Source of the DNA: Variovorax paradoxus
Lineage (GTDB): Bacteria; Pseudomonadota; Gammaproteobacteria; Burkholderiales; Burkholderiaceae_C
NCBI RefSeq assembly: GCF_030811855.1
Contig: NZ_JAUSRN010000005.1
Location: 248,001-312,000, forward strand
Reading direction: 5' to 3'
Length of the DNA stretch: 64,000 bases
Shown here: positions 42,147 to 52,412 of the stretch, one piece after another
Layout of the letters: the number at the start of each line of letters is the position of its first letter
How positions within the stretch are numbered: the first letter of the stretch is position 1
The notes under the pieces: model-generated
Databases searched by the model: none
The model's input: the letters and a program-made list of their open reading frames with translations, nothing else
Told to the model about the DNA's origin: nothing
Program-made: the position numbers and the translations under genes

Positions 42147-43454
42147 ATGCGAAAGAAAATGCCCGCCGCGGCCTGGATCCTGATTGCCATGGTGCTCGGC
42201 ATTCTTGTCGGCTACATGATCTTCACGAGCTTTCCCGACAAGAAGGCGGCCGCGCAGATCGCGGGCTACGTGTCGATCATTTCGGACGTGTTCCTGCGCC
42301 TCATCAAGATGCTGATCGGCCCGCTGGTGTTCTCCACCCTGGTGGTGGGCATCGCGCACATGGGGGACGCCAAGTCGGTGGGCCGCGTGTTCGGCAAGTC
42401 GCTCGGCTGGTTCTTTACCGCTTCGCTGATCTCGCTGGTCATTGGCCTCGTGATGGCCAACGTTCTTAAGCCCGGCGAGAACCTGGGCCTGCCGCTGCCG
42501 GACATCGGCTCTTCGGCCAACCTTGCCACCGCCAAGTTCACGCTCAAGGACTTCGTGAGCCACATGGTGCCCAAGTCTTTTGCCGAAGCCATGGCCAACA
42601 ACGAGATCCTCCAGATCGTGGTGTTCTCGATGTTCTTCGGCGTTGCGCTCGCTTCGCTCGGCGACAAGGCCAAGACGCTGGTGGCTGCCATCGACGAACT
42701 CTCTCACGCCATGCTCAAGATCACCGGCTACGTGATGAAGCTGGCCCCACTCGCGGTGATGGCCGCCATGGCGGCCACGGTCGCGGTCAACGGCCTGGGC
42801 ATCCTGCTCAAGTTCGCCGTTTTCATGGGCGACTTCTACCTGGGCCTCTTCGTGCTGTGGGGCGTGCTGATCTTCGCGGGCTTTTCGTTCCTGGGCCCTC
42901 GGGTGTTCAAGCTGCTGGTGCTCATCAAGGAAGCCTTCCTGCTTTCGTTTGCCACCGCCAGCTCCGAAGCGGCGTACCCGAAGATCCTGCAGGCTCTCGA
43001 CCGTTTTGGCGTGAAGCGCAAGATCTCGAGCTTCGTGATGCCGATGGGCTATTCGTTCAACCTGGACGGCTCCATGATGTACTGCACCTTTGCCGTGCTG
43101 TTCATCGCGCAGGCCTACAACATCCACATGCCGCTCAGCACGCAGATCACCATGCTGCTGATCCTGATGCTCACCTCCAAGGGCATGGCCGGCGTGCCGC
43201 GCGCTTCGCTGGTGGTAATCGCCGCCACGCTCAACCACTTCGACATTCCCGAGGCCGGCCTGCTGCTGATCCTTGGCGTCGACACCTTCCTGGACATGGG
43301 CCGCTCGGCCACCAATGCCGTGGGCAACTCCATTGCCACGGCCGTCGTGGCCAAGTGGGAGGGCGAACTGCTCTCCGAGAGCGATGCGGCATCGAACGCC
43401 AAGGCGCTCGACGCCGAGGCCGCGGCCACCCTCGCCCATCCAGCGCACGCGTGA
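42147..43454 (+). CDS. Dicarboxylate/amino acid:cation symporter (DAACS family)
   Basis: A 435-residue secondary transporter of the GltP/DctA family. The two re-entrant hairpins are marked by SFATASSEAAYPKILQ and by TSKGMAGVPRAS. The helix-7 motif is GYSFNLDGSMMY. The helix-8 motif DMGRSATNAVGNS keeps the Asp and Arg that in GltPh contact the amino group and side-chain carboxylate, which favours glutamate or aspartate over C4-dicarboxylates, whereas its last residue is Asn where GltPh has a sodium-binding Asp. AAAGGG lies ahead of the ATG. It runs opposite to the his genes. The next gene, eight bases later, is a GltI-like binding protein. Confidence 0.88.
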   Translation: MRKKMPAAAWILIAMVLGILVGYMIFTSFPDKKAAAQIAGYVSIISDVFLRLIKMLIGPLVFSTLVVGIAHMGDAKSVGRVFGKSLGWFFTASLISLVIGLVMANVLKPGENLGLPLPDIGSSANLATAKFTLKDFVSHMVPKSFAEAMANNEILQIVVFSMFFGVALASLGDKAKTLVAAIDELSHAMLKITGYVMKLAPLAVMAAMAATVAVNGLGILLKFAVFMGDFYLGLFVLWGVLIFAGFSFLGPRVFKLLVLIKEAFLLSFATASSEAAYPKILQALDRFGVKRKISSFVMPMGYSFNLDGSMMYCTFAVLFIAQAYNIHMPLSTQITMLLILMLTSKGMAGVPRASLVVIAATLNHFDIPEAGLLLILGVDTFLDMGRSATNAVGNSIATAVVAKWEGELLSESDAASNAKALDAEAAATLAHPAHA

Positions 43455-43462
43455 GGCTCGCG

Positions 43463-44383
43463 ATGAAAGCCAAGGCCACGCTGTCGGTTTTTTGGGCCGG
43501 CCTGCTGGCAGCCGCTGCGCTTGTTTCCGCTTTGCCTTCGCAGGCACAGCCGCAGGCCCCTGAAACTTTGACCGGCACTCTCGCCAAGGTGCGCGAGACC
43601 GGTGCCATCACCATCGGCTATCGAGAATCGTCGGTGCCGTTTTCCTTTCTCAACGCGCGCAAGGAACCCATCGGCTATTCGATCGAGCTCTGCCGCGCAT
43701 TGGTCACGGCAATCGAAGACGCGGTGAACAAGAGCCTCACGATCAAGTGGACGCCCGTGACGTCCGATTCGCGCATCGACGCGGTCGAGAGCGGCGCGGT
43801 CGATCTCGAGTGCGGCTCGACCACCAACAACCTCGAGCGGCAGAAGCGCGTGAGTTTTTCGCCCACGATCTTCGTCTCGGGCACCAAGGTGCTGGTGAAG
43901 AAGGGTTCACCGATCAAGTCGTTCCGCGATTTGGCCGGCAAGCGGGTGGCGGTGACCGCCGGCACCACCAACGAGAAAACGCTGCGCGAGCTTTCGCAGA
44001 AGTTCAAGCTCGGCATCAACCTGCTGGTGGCGCGCGACCACGCCGATTCGTTCGGGCTCGTGAAGAGCGGCCAGGCCGACGCCTTTGCCACGGACGACGT
44101 GCTGCTTTACGGCCTCATCGCGCGGGATGCCGCCAAGGCCGAGTACGAGGTGGTCGGCGACTACCTCTCCTACGACCCCTACGGGATCATGTACCGCAAG
44201 GGCGATGCACAGCTGCGCAAGGTGATCAACGACAGCTTCCAGGTACTGGCCGAAGACGGCGAGATCGAGCGCCAGTACAAGCGCTGGTTTTTGCGCAAGC
44301 TGCCCACGGGGGAAAGCATCAACCTGCCGATGAGCGCTCAGCTGGAAGCGATCATTCAGACGATGGCGGTGAAGGCCGAGTAG
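43463..44383 (+). CDS. Glutamate/aspartate-type periplasmic binding protein (GltI-like)
   Basis: A 306-residue secreted solute-binding protein, family 3. Signal peptide about residues 1-28 (SALPSQAQ). The mature part contains GAITIGYRESSVPFSFL, DLECGSTTNNLERQKRVSFS, TIFVSGTKVLVKKGS and VTAGTTNEKTL, closely matching GltI, the aspartate/glutamate receptor of an ABC importer. Here no permease or ATPase follows; the upstream partner, eight bases away, is a DAACS symporter. GAGG lies eight bases before the ATG. It converges on hisA with 18 bases between. Confidence 0.9.
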   Translation: MKAKATLSVFWAGLLAAAALVSALPSQAQPQAPETLTGTLAKVRETGAITIGYRESSVPFSFLNARKEPIGYSIELCRALVTAIEDAVNKSLTIKWTPVTSDSRIDAVESGAVDLECGSTTNNLERQKRVSFSPTIFVSGTKVLVKKGSPIKSFRDLAGKRVAVTAGTTNEKTLRELSQKFKLGINLLVARDHADSFGLVKSGQADAFATDDVLLYGLIARDAAKAEYEVVGDYLSYDPYGIMYRKGDAQLRKVINDSFQVLAEDGEIERQYKRWFLRKLPTGESINLPMSAQLEAIIQTMAVKAE

Positions 44384-44401
44384 CCTTCACCTCGCAAAAC
44401 C

Positions 44402-45145
44402 TCAGGCGCCGGCGAGTTCGTCGGCGCGGGCCTGAGCGGCGGCGAAATCCAGGTCGCCCGAATAGATGGCCCGGCCGCAGATCACGCCTTCAACGCCTTC
44501 AGGCTCGACGGCGCAAAGCTGGTCGATGTCGGCCATGTTCGACAAGCCGCCCGAGGCGATCACCGGAATGCTCAGCGCCTGCGCGAGCTTCACCGTCGCA
44601 TCGATGTTGATGCCCGACAGCATGCCGTCGCGGCCGATGTCGGTGTAGATGATCGATTCGACGCCGTAGTCTTCGAACTTCTTGCCCAGGTCGGCCACCT
44701 CGTGGCCCGTGAGCTTGCTCCATCCGTCGGTGGCGACCTTGCCGTCCTTGGCGTCCAGGCCCACGATGATGTGGCCGCCGAAGGCCACGCAGGCGTCTTT
44801 CAGAAAGCCCGGGTTCTTGACCGCGGCGGTTCCGATGATCACGTAGCGCAGGCCGTCGTCGATGTAGCGCTCGATGGTGTCCAGGTCGCGGATTCCGCCG
44901 CCCAGCTGCACCGGAATGTCGTCGCCCACCTCGCGCAGGATCGCCTTGATGGCCGCGTGGTTCTGCGGCTTGCCGGCGAACGCGCCATTCAGATCGACCA
45001 GGTGCAGCCGCCTCGCGCCGGCCTCGACCCACTTGCGGGCCATGGCGGCGGGGTCTTCGCTGAAGATGGTGGACTGGTCCATGTCGCCCTGTTTGAGGCG
45101 AACGCAGTGGCCGTCTTTGAGATCAATGGCGGGAATGAGGAGCAT
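44402..45145 (-). CDS. hisA: Phosphoribosylformimino-5-aminoimidazole carboxamide ribotide isomerase
   Basis: A 247-residue TIM barrel catalysing an Amadori-type isomerisation in histidine synthesis. It begins [20 protein letters not shown] with the first catalytic Asp, has [17 protein letters not shown] and [14 protein letters not shown] (second catalytic Asp), and ends [16 protein letters not shown]. It lies 63 bases after hisH. The next his gene (hisF) is 3.3 kb further because three other genes intervene. Confidence 0.96.
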   Translation of the reverse strand: MLLIPAIDLKDGHCVRLKQGDMDQSTIFSEDPAAMARKWVEAGARRLHLVDLNGAFAGKPQNHAAIKAILREVGDDIPVQLGGGIRDLDTIERYIDDGLRYVIIGTAAVKNPGFLKDACVAFGGHIIVGLDAKDGKVATDGWSKLTGHEVADLGKKFEDYGVESIIYTDIGRDGMLSGINIDATVKLAQALSIPVIASGGLSNMADIDQLCAVEPEGVEGVICGRAIYSGDLDFAAAQARADELAGA

Positions 45146-45208
45146 GGAAGTGACGCGAGTGTGCGGAATCCGGGCTGAGGAAGGGTCGGCCCGGGCAGAA
45201 ATATAAGG

Positions 45209-45865
45209 TCAGGGATTCCAGTGGAGGAAATTTCGGTAGAGCTGCAACCCATGGTCCGCACTCTTCTCCGGGTGGAACTGGGTGGCAAAAATGTTATCGC
45301 GTGCAATGGCTGCGGTAAAGCTCGCGCCGTAATCTGCCTCGCCCACGCTGTGCCGGGCGTCCGCCGGCCGCGCATAGAAGCTGTGAACGAAGTAGAAATA
45401 GCTCATGTCCGGCACGCCCGCCCACACGGCATGCGGCTGGGCCTGGCGCACCTGGTTCCAGCCCATCTGCGGCACCTTGAAGCGACTGCCATCGGGTTGC
45501 AGCCGACCGGCCAGTTCGAACTTGACGACCTCGCCGGGGATGAGGCCCAGGCCGTCGGTCGGCCCCTCGTCGCTGCGCGACAGCAGCATCTGCATGCCCA
45601 CGCACACGCCAAAGAGCGGCTTGTTCGCTGCGGCCTCGAGCACCGATTCCTGCAACCCAGAGTCGCGCAGTTCGCGCATGCAGTCGGGCATGGCGCCCTG
45701 CCCCGGCAGCACCACGCGCGTGGCCTTGCGCACCACTTCCGGGTCTGACGTGACGAAGACCTGCACGCCCACCTCATCGGCCGCGTGCTGCACAGCCTGC
45801 GAGACGGAGCGGAGATTGCCCATGCCGTAGTCGACGACCGCGACGGTATTTGCTACAGATTTCAT
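45209..45865 (-). CDS. hisH: Imidazole glycerol phosphate synthase glutaminase subunit
   Basis: A 218-residue class I glutamine amidotransferase that feeds ammonia to HisF. Nucleophile Cys88 ([10 protein letters not shown]), His and Glu of the triad in [12 protein letters not shown], and a start [14 protein letters not shown] are all standard. The ATG at 45865 is chosen; a longer frame to 46000 overlaps hisB. Twenty bases separate it from hisB. Confidence 0.96.
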   Translation of the reverse strand: MKSVANTVAVVDYGMGNLRSVSQAVQHAADEVGVQVFVTSDPEVVRKATRVVLPGQGAMPDCMRELRDSGLQESVLEAAANKPLFGVCVGMQMLLSRSDEGPTDGLGLIPGEVVKFELAGRLQPDGSRFKVPQMGWNQVRQAQPHAVWAGVPDMSYFYFVHSFYARPADARHSVGEADYGASFTAAIARDNIFATQFHPEKSADHGLQLYRNFLHWNP

Positions 45866-45884
45866 AGCTGTTCGCTGGAGGAAT

Positions 45885-46508
45885 TCAGAGCGAACCCTTG
45901 GTCGATGGAATGACGCCCACGGAGCGCGGGTCGAGTTCGAGCGCACCGCGCAGCGCGCGTGCAAAAGCCTTGAACACCGTTTCGCACTGGTGGTGCGCAT
46001 TGACGCCCTTGAGGTTGTCGATGTGCAGCGTGACGAATGCGTGGTTGGCGAAGCCCTGGAAGAATTCGTAGGTGAGCTGGCTGTCGAAGGTGCCGATCAT
46101 GCCGCTCGTGAACGGCACGTGCATCTCCAGGCCCGGTCGGCCCGAGAAATCGATGACGACGCGGCTCAGCGCCTCGTCGAGCGGCACGTAGGCATGGCCA
46201 TAGCGGCGAATACCCTTCTTGTCGCCCACGGCCTTGGCAACCGCCTGGCCGAGCGTAATGCCAACGTCTTCCACGGTGTGGTGGCCGTCGATGTGCAGGT
46301 CGCCCTGGCAGTCGATCTCCAGGTCGATCAGTCCGTGGCGGGCGATCTGGTCGAGCATGTGGTCGAAAAAGCCAATGCCGGTGGAGAGCTTGGCGCGGCC
46401 CGTACCGTCGAGGTTGACGCTGACGGTGATCTTGGTTTCAGCGGTGTTGCGGGTGACCGACGCGGTGCGCGCAGCGGTGCCCGTTTCGGTGGTTTGGGGG
46501 GTGGTCAT
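45885..46508 (-). CDS. hisB: Imidazoleglycerol-phosphate dehydratase
   Basis: A 207-residue monofunctional dehydratase (no N-terminal phosphatase domain as in E. coli). Metal-binding parts are [27 protein letters not shown] and the second set [17 protein letters not shown] and [17 protein letters not shown]. The first 30 residues are Thr-rich and variable. The start overlaps the hisC stop (ATGA). Confidence 0.96.
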   Translation of the reverse strand: MTTPQTTETGTAARTASVTRNTAETKITVSVNLDGTGRAKLSTGIGFFDHMLDQIARHGLIDLEIDCQGDLHIDGHHTVEDVGITLGQAVAKAVGDKKGIRRYGHAYVPLDEALSRVVIDFSGRPGLEMHVPFTSGMIGTFDSQLTYEFFQGFANHAFVTLHIDNLKGVNAHHQCETVFKAFARALRGALELDPRSVGVIPSTKGSL

Positions 46509-47593
46509 AGTGAGGCTTCGAGTGCCGCGAGCATCCGCGCATTCTCGTCGGTCGTTCCAACGGTGAGGCGCAGGCAATTTGCCAGCAGTTCATGCATTTT
46601 AGAAACGTTCTTCACCAGTATCCCGCGGCTCTTCATGCCCTCGAAGGTCTTGGCGGCATCGGGAACGCGCACCAGGATCATGTTGGCATCACTCGGCCAC
46701 GCCTTCACACCGGCCAGGCGACCAAGGCCCATCAGGATGCGGTGGCGCTCCTCGCGGATCTGCTTGGCCTGGGCCTCGAACACCTCGGCGTGCTCCAGCG
46801 CAAACAGAGCGCATTCGCAGTTGAGGACGCTGATGTTGTAGGGCGGGCGCACCTTGTCGATTTCGGCGATCAGTGCCGCCGGCCCCATGAGGTAGCCGAG
46901 GCGGATGCCGGCCAGGCCGAACTTGCTGAGCGTGCGCATCAGCAGTACATGGCCGTGCCGTGCGATGCGGTCGACATAGCTCTTGGCGGCGAAGGGCTGG
47001 TAGGCCTCGTCGATCACCACCAGGCCGCCCTGCTCGGCCTGGGCCTGCACGATCTTCTCGATGGCAGCGTCGTCCCAGAGGTTGGCGGTGGGGTTGTTCG
47101 GATAGGCCAGGTAAACGATGGCCGGCTTCTCGCGCGCGATCGCGGCAAGCATGGCGTCCTCGTCGAGTTCAAAGTCGGCCGTGAGCGGCACGCCGACGAA
47201 GCGCAGGCCCTGCAGCTTGGCGCTCATGGCGTACATCACGAAGCCGGGCACGGGCGCGAGCACGGTGGCACCAGGCATGTCGCAAGCAATGGCCAGGAGC
47301 GAGATCAGCTCGTCGGAGCCGTTGCCCAGCATCAACGCAAAGCCTTCGGGCATGTGCGCGTGCGCGGCCAACACGCGCTTCAGATCGCTGCCCCGCTCAC
47401 CGGGATAGCGATTGAGCGCCAGCGCGCCTAGCCGGGCGCCGAGCTCGGCCTGCAATGCGGGCGGCAGACCGAACGGGTTCTCCATGGCGTCTAGCTTGAC
47501 GAAGCCGCGCGCGTCCTGCACCGAATAGGCATTCATGGACTGCACGTCGGAGCGGATGCGATCGATCGGGCGGGCGGTGGAAGAAGTTGTCAT
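46505..47593 (-). CDS. hisC: Histidinol-phosphate aminotransferase
   Basis: A 362-residue fold-type I PLP enzyme. It contains [30 protein letters not shown], the [15 protein letters not shown] segment, [10 protein letters not shown], and the PLP lysine in [17 protein letters not shown]. It transfers an amino group from glutamate to imidazole acetol phosphate. Its start overlaps the stop of a small exported-protein gene (ATGA), an unusual neighbour inside a his operon. Confidence 0.96.
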   Translation of the reverse strand: MTTSSTARPIDRIRSDVQSMNAYSVQDARGFVKLDAMENPFGLPPALQAELGARLGALALNRYPGERGSDLKRVLAAHAHMPEGFALMLGNGSDELISLLAIACDMPGATVLAPVPGFVMYAMSAKLQGLRFVGVPLTADFELDEDAMLAAIAREKPAIVYLAYPNNPTANLWDDAAIEKIVQAQAEQGGLVVIDEAYQPFAAKSYVDRIARHGHVLLMRTLSKFGLAGIRLGYLMGPAALIAEIDKVRPPYNISVLNCECALFALEHAEVFEAQAKQIREERHRILMGLGRLAGVKAWPSDANMILVRVPDAAKTFEGMKSRGILVKNVSKMHELLANCLRLTVGTTDENARMLAALEASL

Positions 47594-47964
47594 CGGGTGC
47601 AGCGGAAGCTGTTTTTAAGGGCGCCGGACATGACCAGTTGCACGGGCATGTCGGCTTCATAGCTGTCGGCGTTGCGCGTCAGCTCGGTTTGATAGAGGGA
47701 GCGCGCCATCGAGGGCTCCAGGCGCCGGCCTTCGATGCAGAAGACTGGCTTTTGGCCATTGCGCTGCGACGCTTCCACGCCTTCGCGCAAGCCTTCGAGC
47801 ACGCCGACCAGGTAGTAGCTCGCGTACGCCTTGCCGTCCTTCTCGTTGGTTTCGAGCATGCGCAGTTCGCGGATGCTCATCGCCTGTGCACCGGCACCGG
47901 CCGCCAGTGCGAACAACAGCACCGGAAGGCGCAGCAGCAGCAGCAGGACGGCAGCACGGCTCAT
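47590..47964 (-). CDS. Small exported protein of unknown function within the his operon
   Basis: A 124-residue protein with a signal peptide (LLLLLRLPVLLFALAAGAGA, cleavage near residue 27) and a mature part with YASYYLVGVLEGL, PVFCIEGRRL and a final Cys. The layout (helix with Y-GV-G, then FC) recalls Rap1a/Tai-like small exported proteins, but the match is only by eye. Two cysteines suggest a disulfide. It is coupled to hisC by a 4-base overlap and lies 4 bases after the lipoprotein gene. Confidence 0.6.
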   Translation of the reverse strand: MSRAAVLLLLLRLPVLLFALAAGAGAQAMSIRELRMLETNEKDGKAYASYYLVGVLEGLREGVEASQRNGQKPVFCIEGRRLEPSMARSLYQTELTRNADSYEADMPVQLVMSGALKNSFRCTR

Positions 47965-47968
47965 GGCG

Positions 47969-48793
47969 TCACTTGCGATAGCGCGGCGGCGGCGCGTACG
48001 AGGCGTCGGCCGGGAAGGCGTTGGGCTGCGGCGGCGTGGCGTCGCGGCGCGCGCGTCGCGGTGCCTCGGGCTGCTCGAGCTCGAACAATGCAGCGCCGAT
48101 CACGCCGATGTTGCGCACGTCGCCGGCTTCGGTGTTCGCCGCATAGGCACGGCCCGGTGCGGCGAAGCGGAAGGCCGCGACTTCGCTCTGGCTCTTGCGG
48201 AAGCCTTCGATGTCCAGCACCTGCTGCGGACGCAGCACGTAGCCGCCATTGCGCAGGCTGCCGGGCTTGCCGTTCAGCACGTCGAGGCCGTCGACGGTGG
48301 CAATCACTTCGTAGCTTCGGTCGCTGAGGTTGCGAAAGCGCAGCGTGTAGCGCGCGCCTTCGATGCCGGCGAGGCGGAACATGTCGGCGCTGCGGCGTGC
48401 GCGCTGCAGCGGCAGGGGGCGGGCATTCTCGTCGAGCACCGACCATTCGACATCGCCTTGGGCCAGCAACAGGTTGAGCCGGCGCTCGGGGTTCTGGCCC
48501 GCGTCGCGGCGCACGGCGGATGCCTCGTTATAGCCAAGCGAGGCCACTTCGTCAGGCTGTGCGGACAGCCGTTTGGCGACGACCGAGCGGGTCTTCGACT
48601 CGATGCCCTCGCCCCACTGGGTGCCGAGCTGTGCCGGTGCGGGCGCGGCGGCGGCGCTGGGCGTTGCAGACAAGGCGGCCGACTCGTTGCGCGGCGCTTG
48701 CGGCATCTGGCTGCAGGCAGCGAGCAAGGCTGCGCCTGCAATGAGCCCTGTGGCGAATCTGAAAAAACGCGACCTATATAGACGGTGAATCAT
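47969..48793 (-). CDS. Lipoprotein of unknown function within the his operon
   Basis: A 274-residue lipoprotein with lipobox LLAAC (Cys27) after a basic N-terminus. A Pro/Ala-rich spacer (28-56) precedes a region with SLGYNEASAVRRDAGQNPERRL and a beta-rich domain: YTLRFRNLSDRSYEVIATVD, GLDVLNGKPGSLRNGGYVL, RPQQVLDIEGFRKS and DVRNIGVIGAALFE. I recall similar GLDVLNGK-type domains as uncharacterised parts of other bacterial proteins, but I cannot name the family. The tail is Arg/Pro-rich. GGAGG lies ten bases before the ATG. It follows hisD by 37 bases. Confidence 0.65.
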   Translation of the reverse strand: MIHRLYRSRFFRFATGLIAGAALLAACSQMPQAPRNESAALSATPSAAAAPAPAQLGTQWGEGIESKTRSVVAKRLSAQPDEVASLGYNEASAVRRDAGQNPERRLNLLLAQGDVEWSVLDENARPLPLQRARRSADMFRLAGIEGARYTLRFRNLSDRSYEVIATVDGLDVLNGKPGSLRNGGYVLRPQQVLDIEGFRKSQSEVAAFRFAAPGRAYAANTEAGDVRNIGVIGAALFELEQPEAPRRARRDATPPQPNAFPADASYAPPPRYRK

Positions 48794-48830
48794 CTGACTG
48801 GCTCCTCCCCGAAGCGGTTTTTGTAAAGTC

Positions 48831-50153
48831 TCAGATCTTATGCAGGCGCATTCGCGCCGCTTCGGCGTGCGCCTGCAGGCCCTCGCCTTCGGCCAGCGTC
48901 ACGGCGATGGGACCCAACACCTGCGCGCCAGCTTCGCTCACTTCGATGAGGCTCGAACGCTTCTGGAAGTCGTAGACGCCAAGCGGGCTCGAGAAGCGAG
49001 CCGTGCCGCTGGTCGGCAGCACGTGGTTCGGCCCCGCGCAGTAATCGCCAAGGCTTTCGCTGGTGAAGGCGCCGAGAAAGATCGCGCCTGCGTGGCGCAG
49101 CAACGGCTCCCATTGCTGCGGCGCGCTGCTGCTGACTTCGAGATGCTCGGGCGCGATGCGGTTGCTGATCTCGCAGGCTTCTTCCATGCTCTTCGTGTGG
49201 ATCAACGCGCCGCGGCCGTTGAGCGAAGCCGCGATGATTTCAGCGCGCGGCATGGTGGGCAGCAGGCGATCGATCTCGGCCTGCACGCGATCGATATACG
49301 CCGCGTCGGGACACAGCAGGATGCTCTGCGCGAGCTCGTCGTGCTCGGCCTGGCTGAACAGGTCCATTGCCACCCACTCAGGCGGCGTGGTGCCGTCGGC
49401 CAGCACGAGGATTTCGCTCGGTCCCGCGATCATGTCGATGCCCACGGTGCCGAACACGCGGCGCTTGGCGGCGGCAACGTAGGCGTTGCCGGGGCCGGTG
49501 ATCTTGTCGACCGCGGGGATGGTGGCAGTGCCGTAGGCCAGTGCGGCCACGGCCTGCGCGCCGCCGATGGTGAAGGCGCGGGTCACGCCGGCCACGTACG
49601 CGGCGGCGAGCACGAGCGGGTTCTTCTCCCCCTTGGGCGTGGGCACGACCATGATGATTTCGCCGACGCCGGCAACATGCGCCGGGATCGCGTTCATCAG
49701 CACGCTCGACGGGTAGGCCGCCTTGCCGCCGGGCACGTAGATGCCGACGCGGTCGAGAGGCGTGACCTTCTGGCCGAGCAGCGTGCCGTCGGCATCGCGG
49801 TAGCTCCAGCTCTCGCCGCTCGCCTTTTTCTGGGCCTCGTGATAGCTGCGCACTCGGCGGGCAGCGGATTCGAGCGCATCGCGCTGCGCAGCGGGAAGCG
49901 ACTCGAAGGCTGCCTTCAGTTCGGCTTGCGTCAACTCCAGTTCAGGCAGCGTCTTCGCATCGAGCTTGTCGAAGCGGTTGGTGTACTCCAGCACTGCTTC
50001 GTCGCCGCGCTTCTGCGCATCGGCCAGGATGTCGGCCACCACCTTCTCGATGGCCGCATCCGCATCGGCGGACCAATGCAGCCGCGCCTTGAATTCAGCG
50101 TCGAAGCCGGCTGAAGCCGTGGAGAGGCGGATGGGTGCTGCTTTCAGTGTCAT
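48831..50153 (-). CDS. hisD: Histidinol dehydrogenase
   Basis: A 440-residue zinc enzyme making the last two oxidations to histidine. Diagnostic parts are [74 protein letters not shown] and PEHLEVSS, with the metal-binding Gln/His and catalytic Glu/His in the last segments. It follows hisG by 18 bases. Confidence 0.97.
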   Translation of the reverse strand: MTLKAAPIRLSTASAGFDAEFKARLHWSADADAAIEKVVADILADAQKRGDEAVLEYTNRFDKLDAKTLPELELTQAELKAAFESLPAAQRDALESAARRVRSYHEAQKKASGESWSYRDADGTLLGQKVTPLDRVGIYVPGGKAAYPSSVLMNAIPAHVAGVGEIIMVVPTPKGEKNPLVLAAAYVAGVTRAFTIGGAQAVAALAYGTATIPAVDKITGPGNAYVAAAKRRVFGTVGIDMIAGPSEILVLADGTTPPEWVAMDLFSQAEHDELAQSILLCPDAAYIDRVQAEIDRLLPTMPRAEIIAASLNGRGALIHTKSMEEACEISNRIAPEHLEVSSSAPQQWEPLLRHAGAIFLGAFTSESLGDYCAGPNHVLPTSGTARFSSPLGVYDFQKRSSLIEVSEAGAQVLGPIAVTLAEGEGLQAHAEAARMRLHKI

Positions 50154-50171
50154 GGCGCTGCGGTGAAGAAC

Positions 50172-50822
50172 TCAGGGCGTGGCTGCTGCGGGAATGGCGG
50201 AGGCGAAGGCGTCGATGATGCGTCGGATCGGCTCGCGCTTGAGCTTGAGCGCGGCCTGGTTGACCACGAGGCGCGCGCTGATGTCCATGATGCGCTCGAC
50301 CTCGATCAGGTGATTTGCCCTGAGCGTATTGCCGGTCGAAACCAGGTCGACGATGGCGTCGGCCAGGCCCGTGAGCGGTGCGAGCTCCATGCTGCCGTAG
50401 AGCTTGATCAGGTCGACGTGTACGCCCTTGCTCGCAAAAAACTCGCGTGCCAGGCCCACGTACTTGGTGGCGACACGGAGGCGCGAGCCCTGCTTCACGG
50501 CCGACGCGTAGTCGTAGTCGGCACGCACGGCCACGCTGAGGCGGCAGGCCGCAATGCGCAGGTCGAGCGGCTGGTACAGGCCCTGGTTGCCGTGCTCGAG
50601 CAGCACGTCGGAGCCAGTCACGCCGAGGTCAGCGCCGCCGTACTGCACATAGGTGGGCACGTCGGAGGCGCGCACCAGCACCACGCGCACGTCAGCGCGC
50701 GTGGTGGCCAGAATCAACTTGCGCGATTTTTCGGGGTCTTCGGTGACCTCGATGCCGGCCGCGGCCAGCAGGGGCATCGTCTCTTCGAAGATGCGGCCCT
50801 TTGAGAGCGCCAGGGTAATCAT
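50172..50822 (-). CDS. hisG: ATP phosphoribosyltransferase, short form
   Basis: A 216-residue enzyme for the first step of histidine synthesis. It begins [20 protein letters not shown] and contains [22 protein letters not shown] text ([16 protein letters not shown]), and [14 protein letters not shown] for PRPP binding. The short length lacks the C-terminal regulatory domain, so HisZ is expected elsewhere in the genome. Its start overlaps the murA stop (ATGA). Confidence 0.96.
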   Translation of the reverse strand: MITLALSKGRIFEETMPLLAAAGIEVTEDPEKSRKLILATTRADVRVVLVRASDVPTYVQYGGADLGVTGSDVLLEHGNQGLYQPLDLRIAACRLSVAVRADYDYASAVKQGSRLRVATKYVGLAREFFASKGVHVDLIKLYGSMELAPLTGLADAIVDLVSTGNTLRANHLIEVERIMDISARLVVNQAALKLKREPIRRIIDAFASAIPAAATP

Positions 50823-52108
50823 GCGGCGGCTCCCGACACGCGCTCGATGTCGGCCCCGAGGCCGCGCAGCTTTGCTTCCATGCGGTCATAGCCGCGATCC
50901 AGGTGGTAGATGCGGTCGACAAGCGTCTCGCCATCGGCGACCAGCCCGGCGATCACCAGACTGGCCGACGCGCGCAGGTCGGTGGCCATCACGGTGGCGC
51001 CCGACAGTTGCCGAACGCCTTCGACCATCGCCACCTTGCCCTCGACGTGGATCGTCGCGCCCAGACGCACCATCTCGTTCACGTGCATGAAGCGGTTCTC
51101 GAAGATGGTTTCAGTCACCATGGAGGCCCCGCGCGCGATCACGTTCAGCGCCATGAACTGGGCCTGCATGTCGGTCGGGAAGCCCGGGTATTCGGTGGTG
51201 CTGAAGCTCTGCGCCTTGAGGTGCTCGCAAGCCGGCGCTTTGGAGGCAATGCGCACGCCACCCTCTTCCGGCGTGACGGTGCAGCCGGCGTCGCGCAGCT
51301 TGTCGATCACCGCGTCCATGTGGTTGGCGCGCGCGTGGCGCAGGAACACGTCGCCGCCCGTGGCCGCCACGGCACACAGGAAGGTGCCCGCCTCGATGCG
51401 GTCGGCCACCACGGCGTGTTCGCAGCCATGCAATTTTTCGACGCCCTGGATGCGGATGTGGCTGGTGCCGTGGCCTTCGATCTTCGCGCCCATGAGGATC
51501 AGCATTTCAGCCAGGTCGACGATCTCGGGTTCCTGCGCGGCGTTTTCGAGCAGCGTTTCGCCCTCGGCCAGCGCGGCGGCCATCAGGAAATTCTCGGTGC
51601 CGGTGACGGTGACCATGTCGGTCAGGATGCGCGCGCCCTTCAGCCGGGTGCGACCCGCCGGCAAGCTGGCGATCATGTAGCCGTGCTCGACCGCGATCTC
51701 TGCGCCCATGGCCTGCAAGCCCTTGATGTGCTGGTCGACCGGCCGCGAGCCGATGGCGCAGCCGCCCGGTAGCGACACCTTGGCGTGGCCGAAGCGCGCC
51801 AGCAGCGGACCAAGGGCCAGCACGGAGGCGCGCATGGTCTTCACCAACTCGTAGGGCGCTTCGGGGTTGGTAAGGTCGCCGGCATTGAGCCGCACGGTGC
51901 CATGGTGGTCGCGCTCGGCGGTCACGCCCATGTTGCGCACCAGCTTGAGCATGGTCGAGACGTCCTGCAGGCGCGGCACGTTGTGCAGCGTCACGGGCTG
52001 GTCGGTGAGCAGGGCTGCGCACAGCTCAGGCAGCGCGGCATTCTTGGCGCCGGAAATGAGTACCTCGCCGCGAAGCTGGCGCCCGCCGCGAATCAGAAGT
52101 TTGTCCAT
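50819..52108 (-). CDS. murA: UDP-N-acetylglucosamine 1-carboxyvinyltransferase
   Basis: A 429-residue enzyme that adds enolpyruvate to UDP-GlcNAc, first committed step of peptidoglycan synthesis. It begins [20 protein letters not shown]. The nucleophile is Cys117 in [10 protein letters not shown], the residue attacked by fosfomycin in relatives. The late segment [19 protein letters not shown] is also standard. It is coupled to hisG, an arrangement common in Burkholderiales. Confidence 0.97.
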   Translation of the reverse strand: MDKLLIRGGRQLRGEVLISGAKNAALPELCAALLTDQPVTLHNVPRLQDVSTMLKLVRNMGVTAERDHHGTVRLNAGDLTNPEAPYELVKTMRASVLALGPLLARFGHAKVSLPGGCAIGSRPVDQHIKGLQAMGAEIAVEHGYMIASLPAGRTRLKGARILTDMVTVTGTENFLMAAALAEGETLLENAAQEPEIVDLAEMLILMGAKIEGHGTSHIRIQGVEKLHGCEHAVVADRIEAGTFLCAVAATGGDVFLRHARANHMDAVIDKLRDAGCTVTPEEGGVRIASKAPACEHLKAQSFSTTEYPGFPTDMQAQFMALNVIARGASMVTETIFENRFMHVNEMVRLGATIHVEGKVAMVEGVRQLSGATVMATDLRASASLVIAGLVADGETLVDRIYHLDRGYDRMEAKLRGLGADIERVSGAAA

Positions 52109-52151
52109 CAGGAATCCAGCGAAATTGAGGGCCGCCTTGGCCGCCCGTTGC

Positions 52152-52394
52152 TTACTTGTCGATCGCCGCCCATTCGGCCGGCGTGTAGGTTTTCATCGAG
52201 AGCGCATGCACCTCGTCGGTATGCATTTTCGCACCCAGGGTGGCGTAGACCCGCTGATGGCGCTGAATGGCGCGCTTGCCCTCGAACTCTGCCGAGACGA
52301 TGGTGGCGTACCAGTGGCGGCCGTCGCCCTCCAGCGAGATGTGCTCGCACGGCAGGTGGGACTGGATCAGGGCCTGGAGTTCTTCGGCGGTCAT
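52152..52394 (-). CDS. BolA-family protein (IbaG/YrbA type)
   Basis: An 80-residue protein of the BolA fold with [36 protein letters not shown] and [19 protein letters not shown]. The conserved Cys16 and the H-R-Y segment fit IbaG-like proteins, which bind 2Fe-2S clusters with monothiol glutaredoxins. It is placed directly upstream of murA, as in E. coli yrbA-murA. It follows the ABC-2 permease by 18 bases. Confidence 0.93.
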   Translation of the reverse strand: MTAEELQALIQSHLPCEHISLEGDGRHWYATIVSAEFEGKRAIQRHQRVYATLGAKMHTDEVHALSMKTYTPAEWAAIDK

Positions 52395-52412
52395 GGGAAT
52401 TGAATGGGCCTT

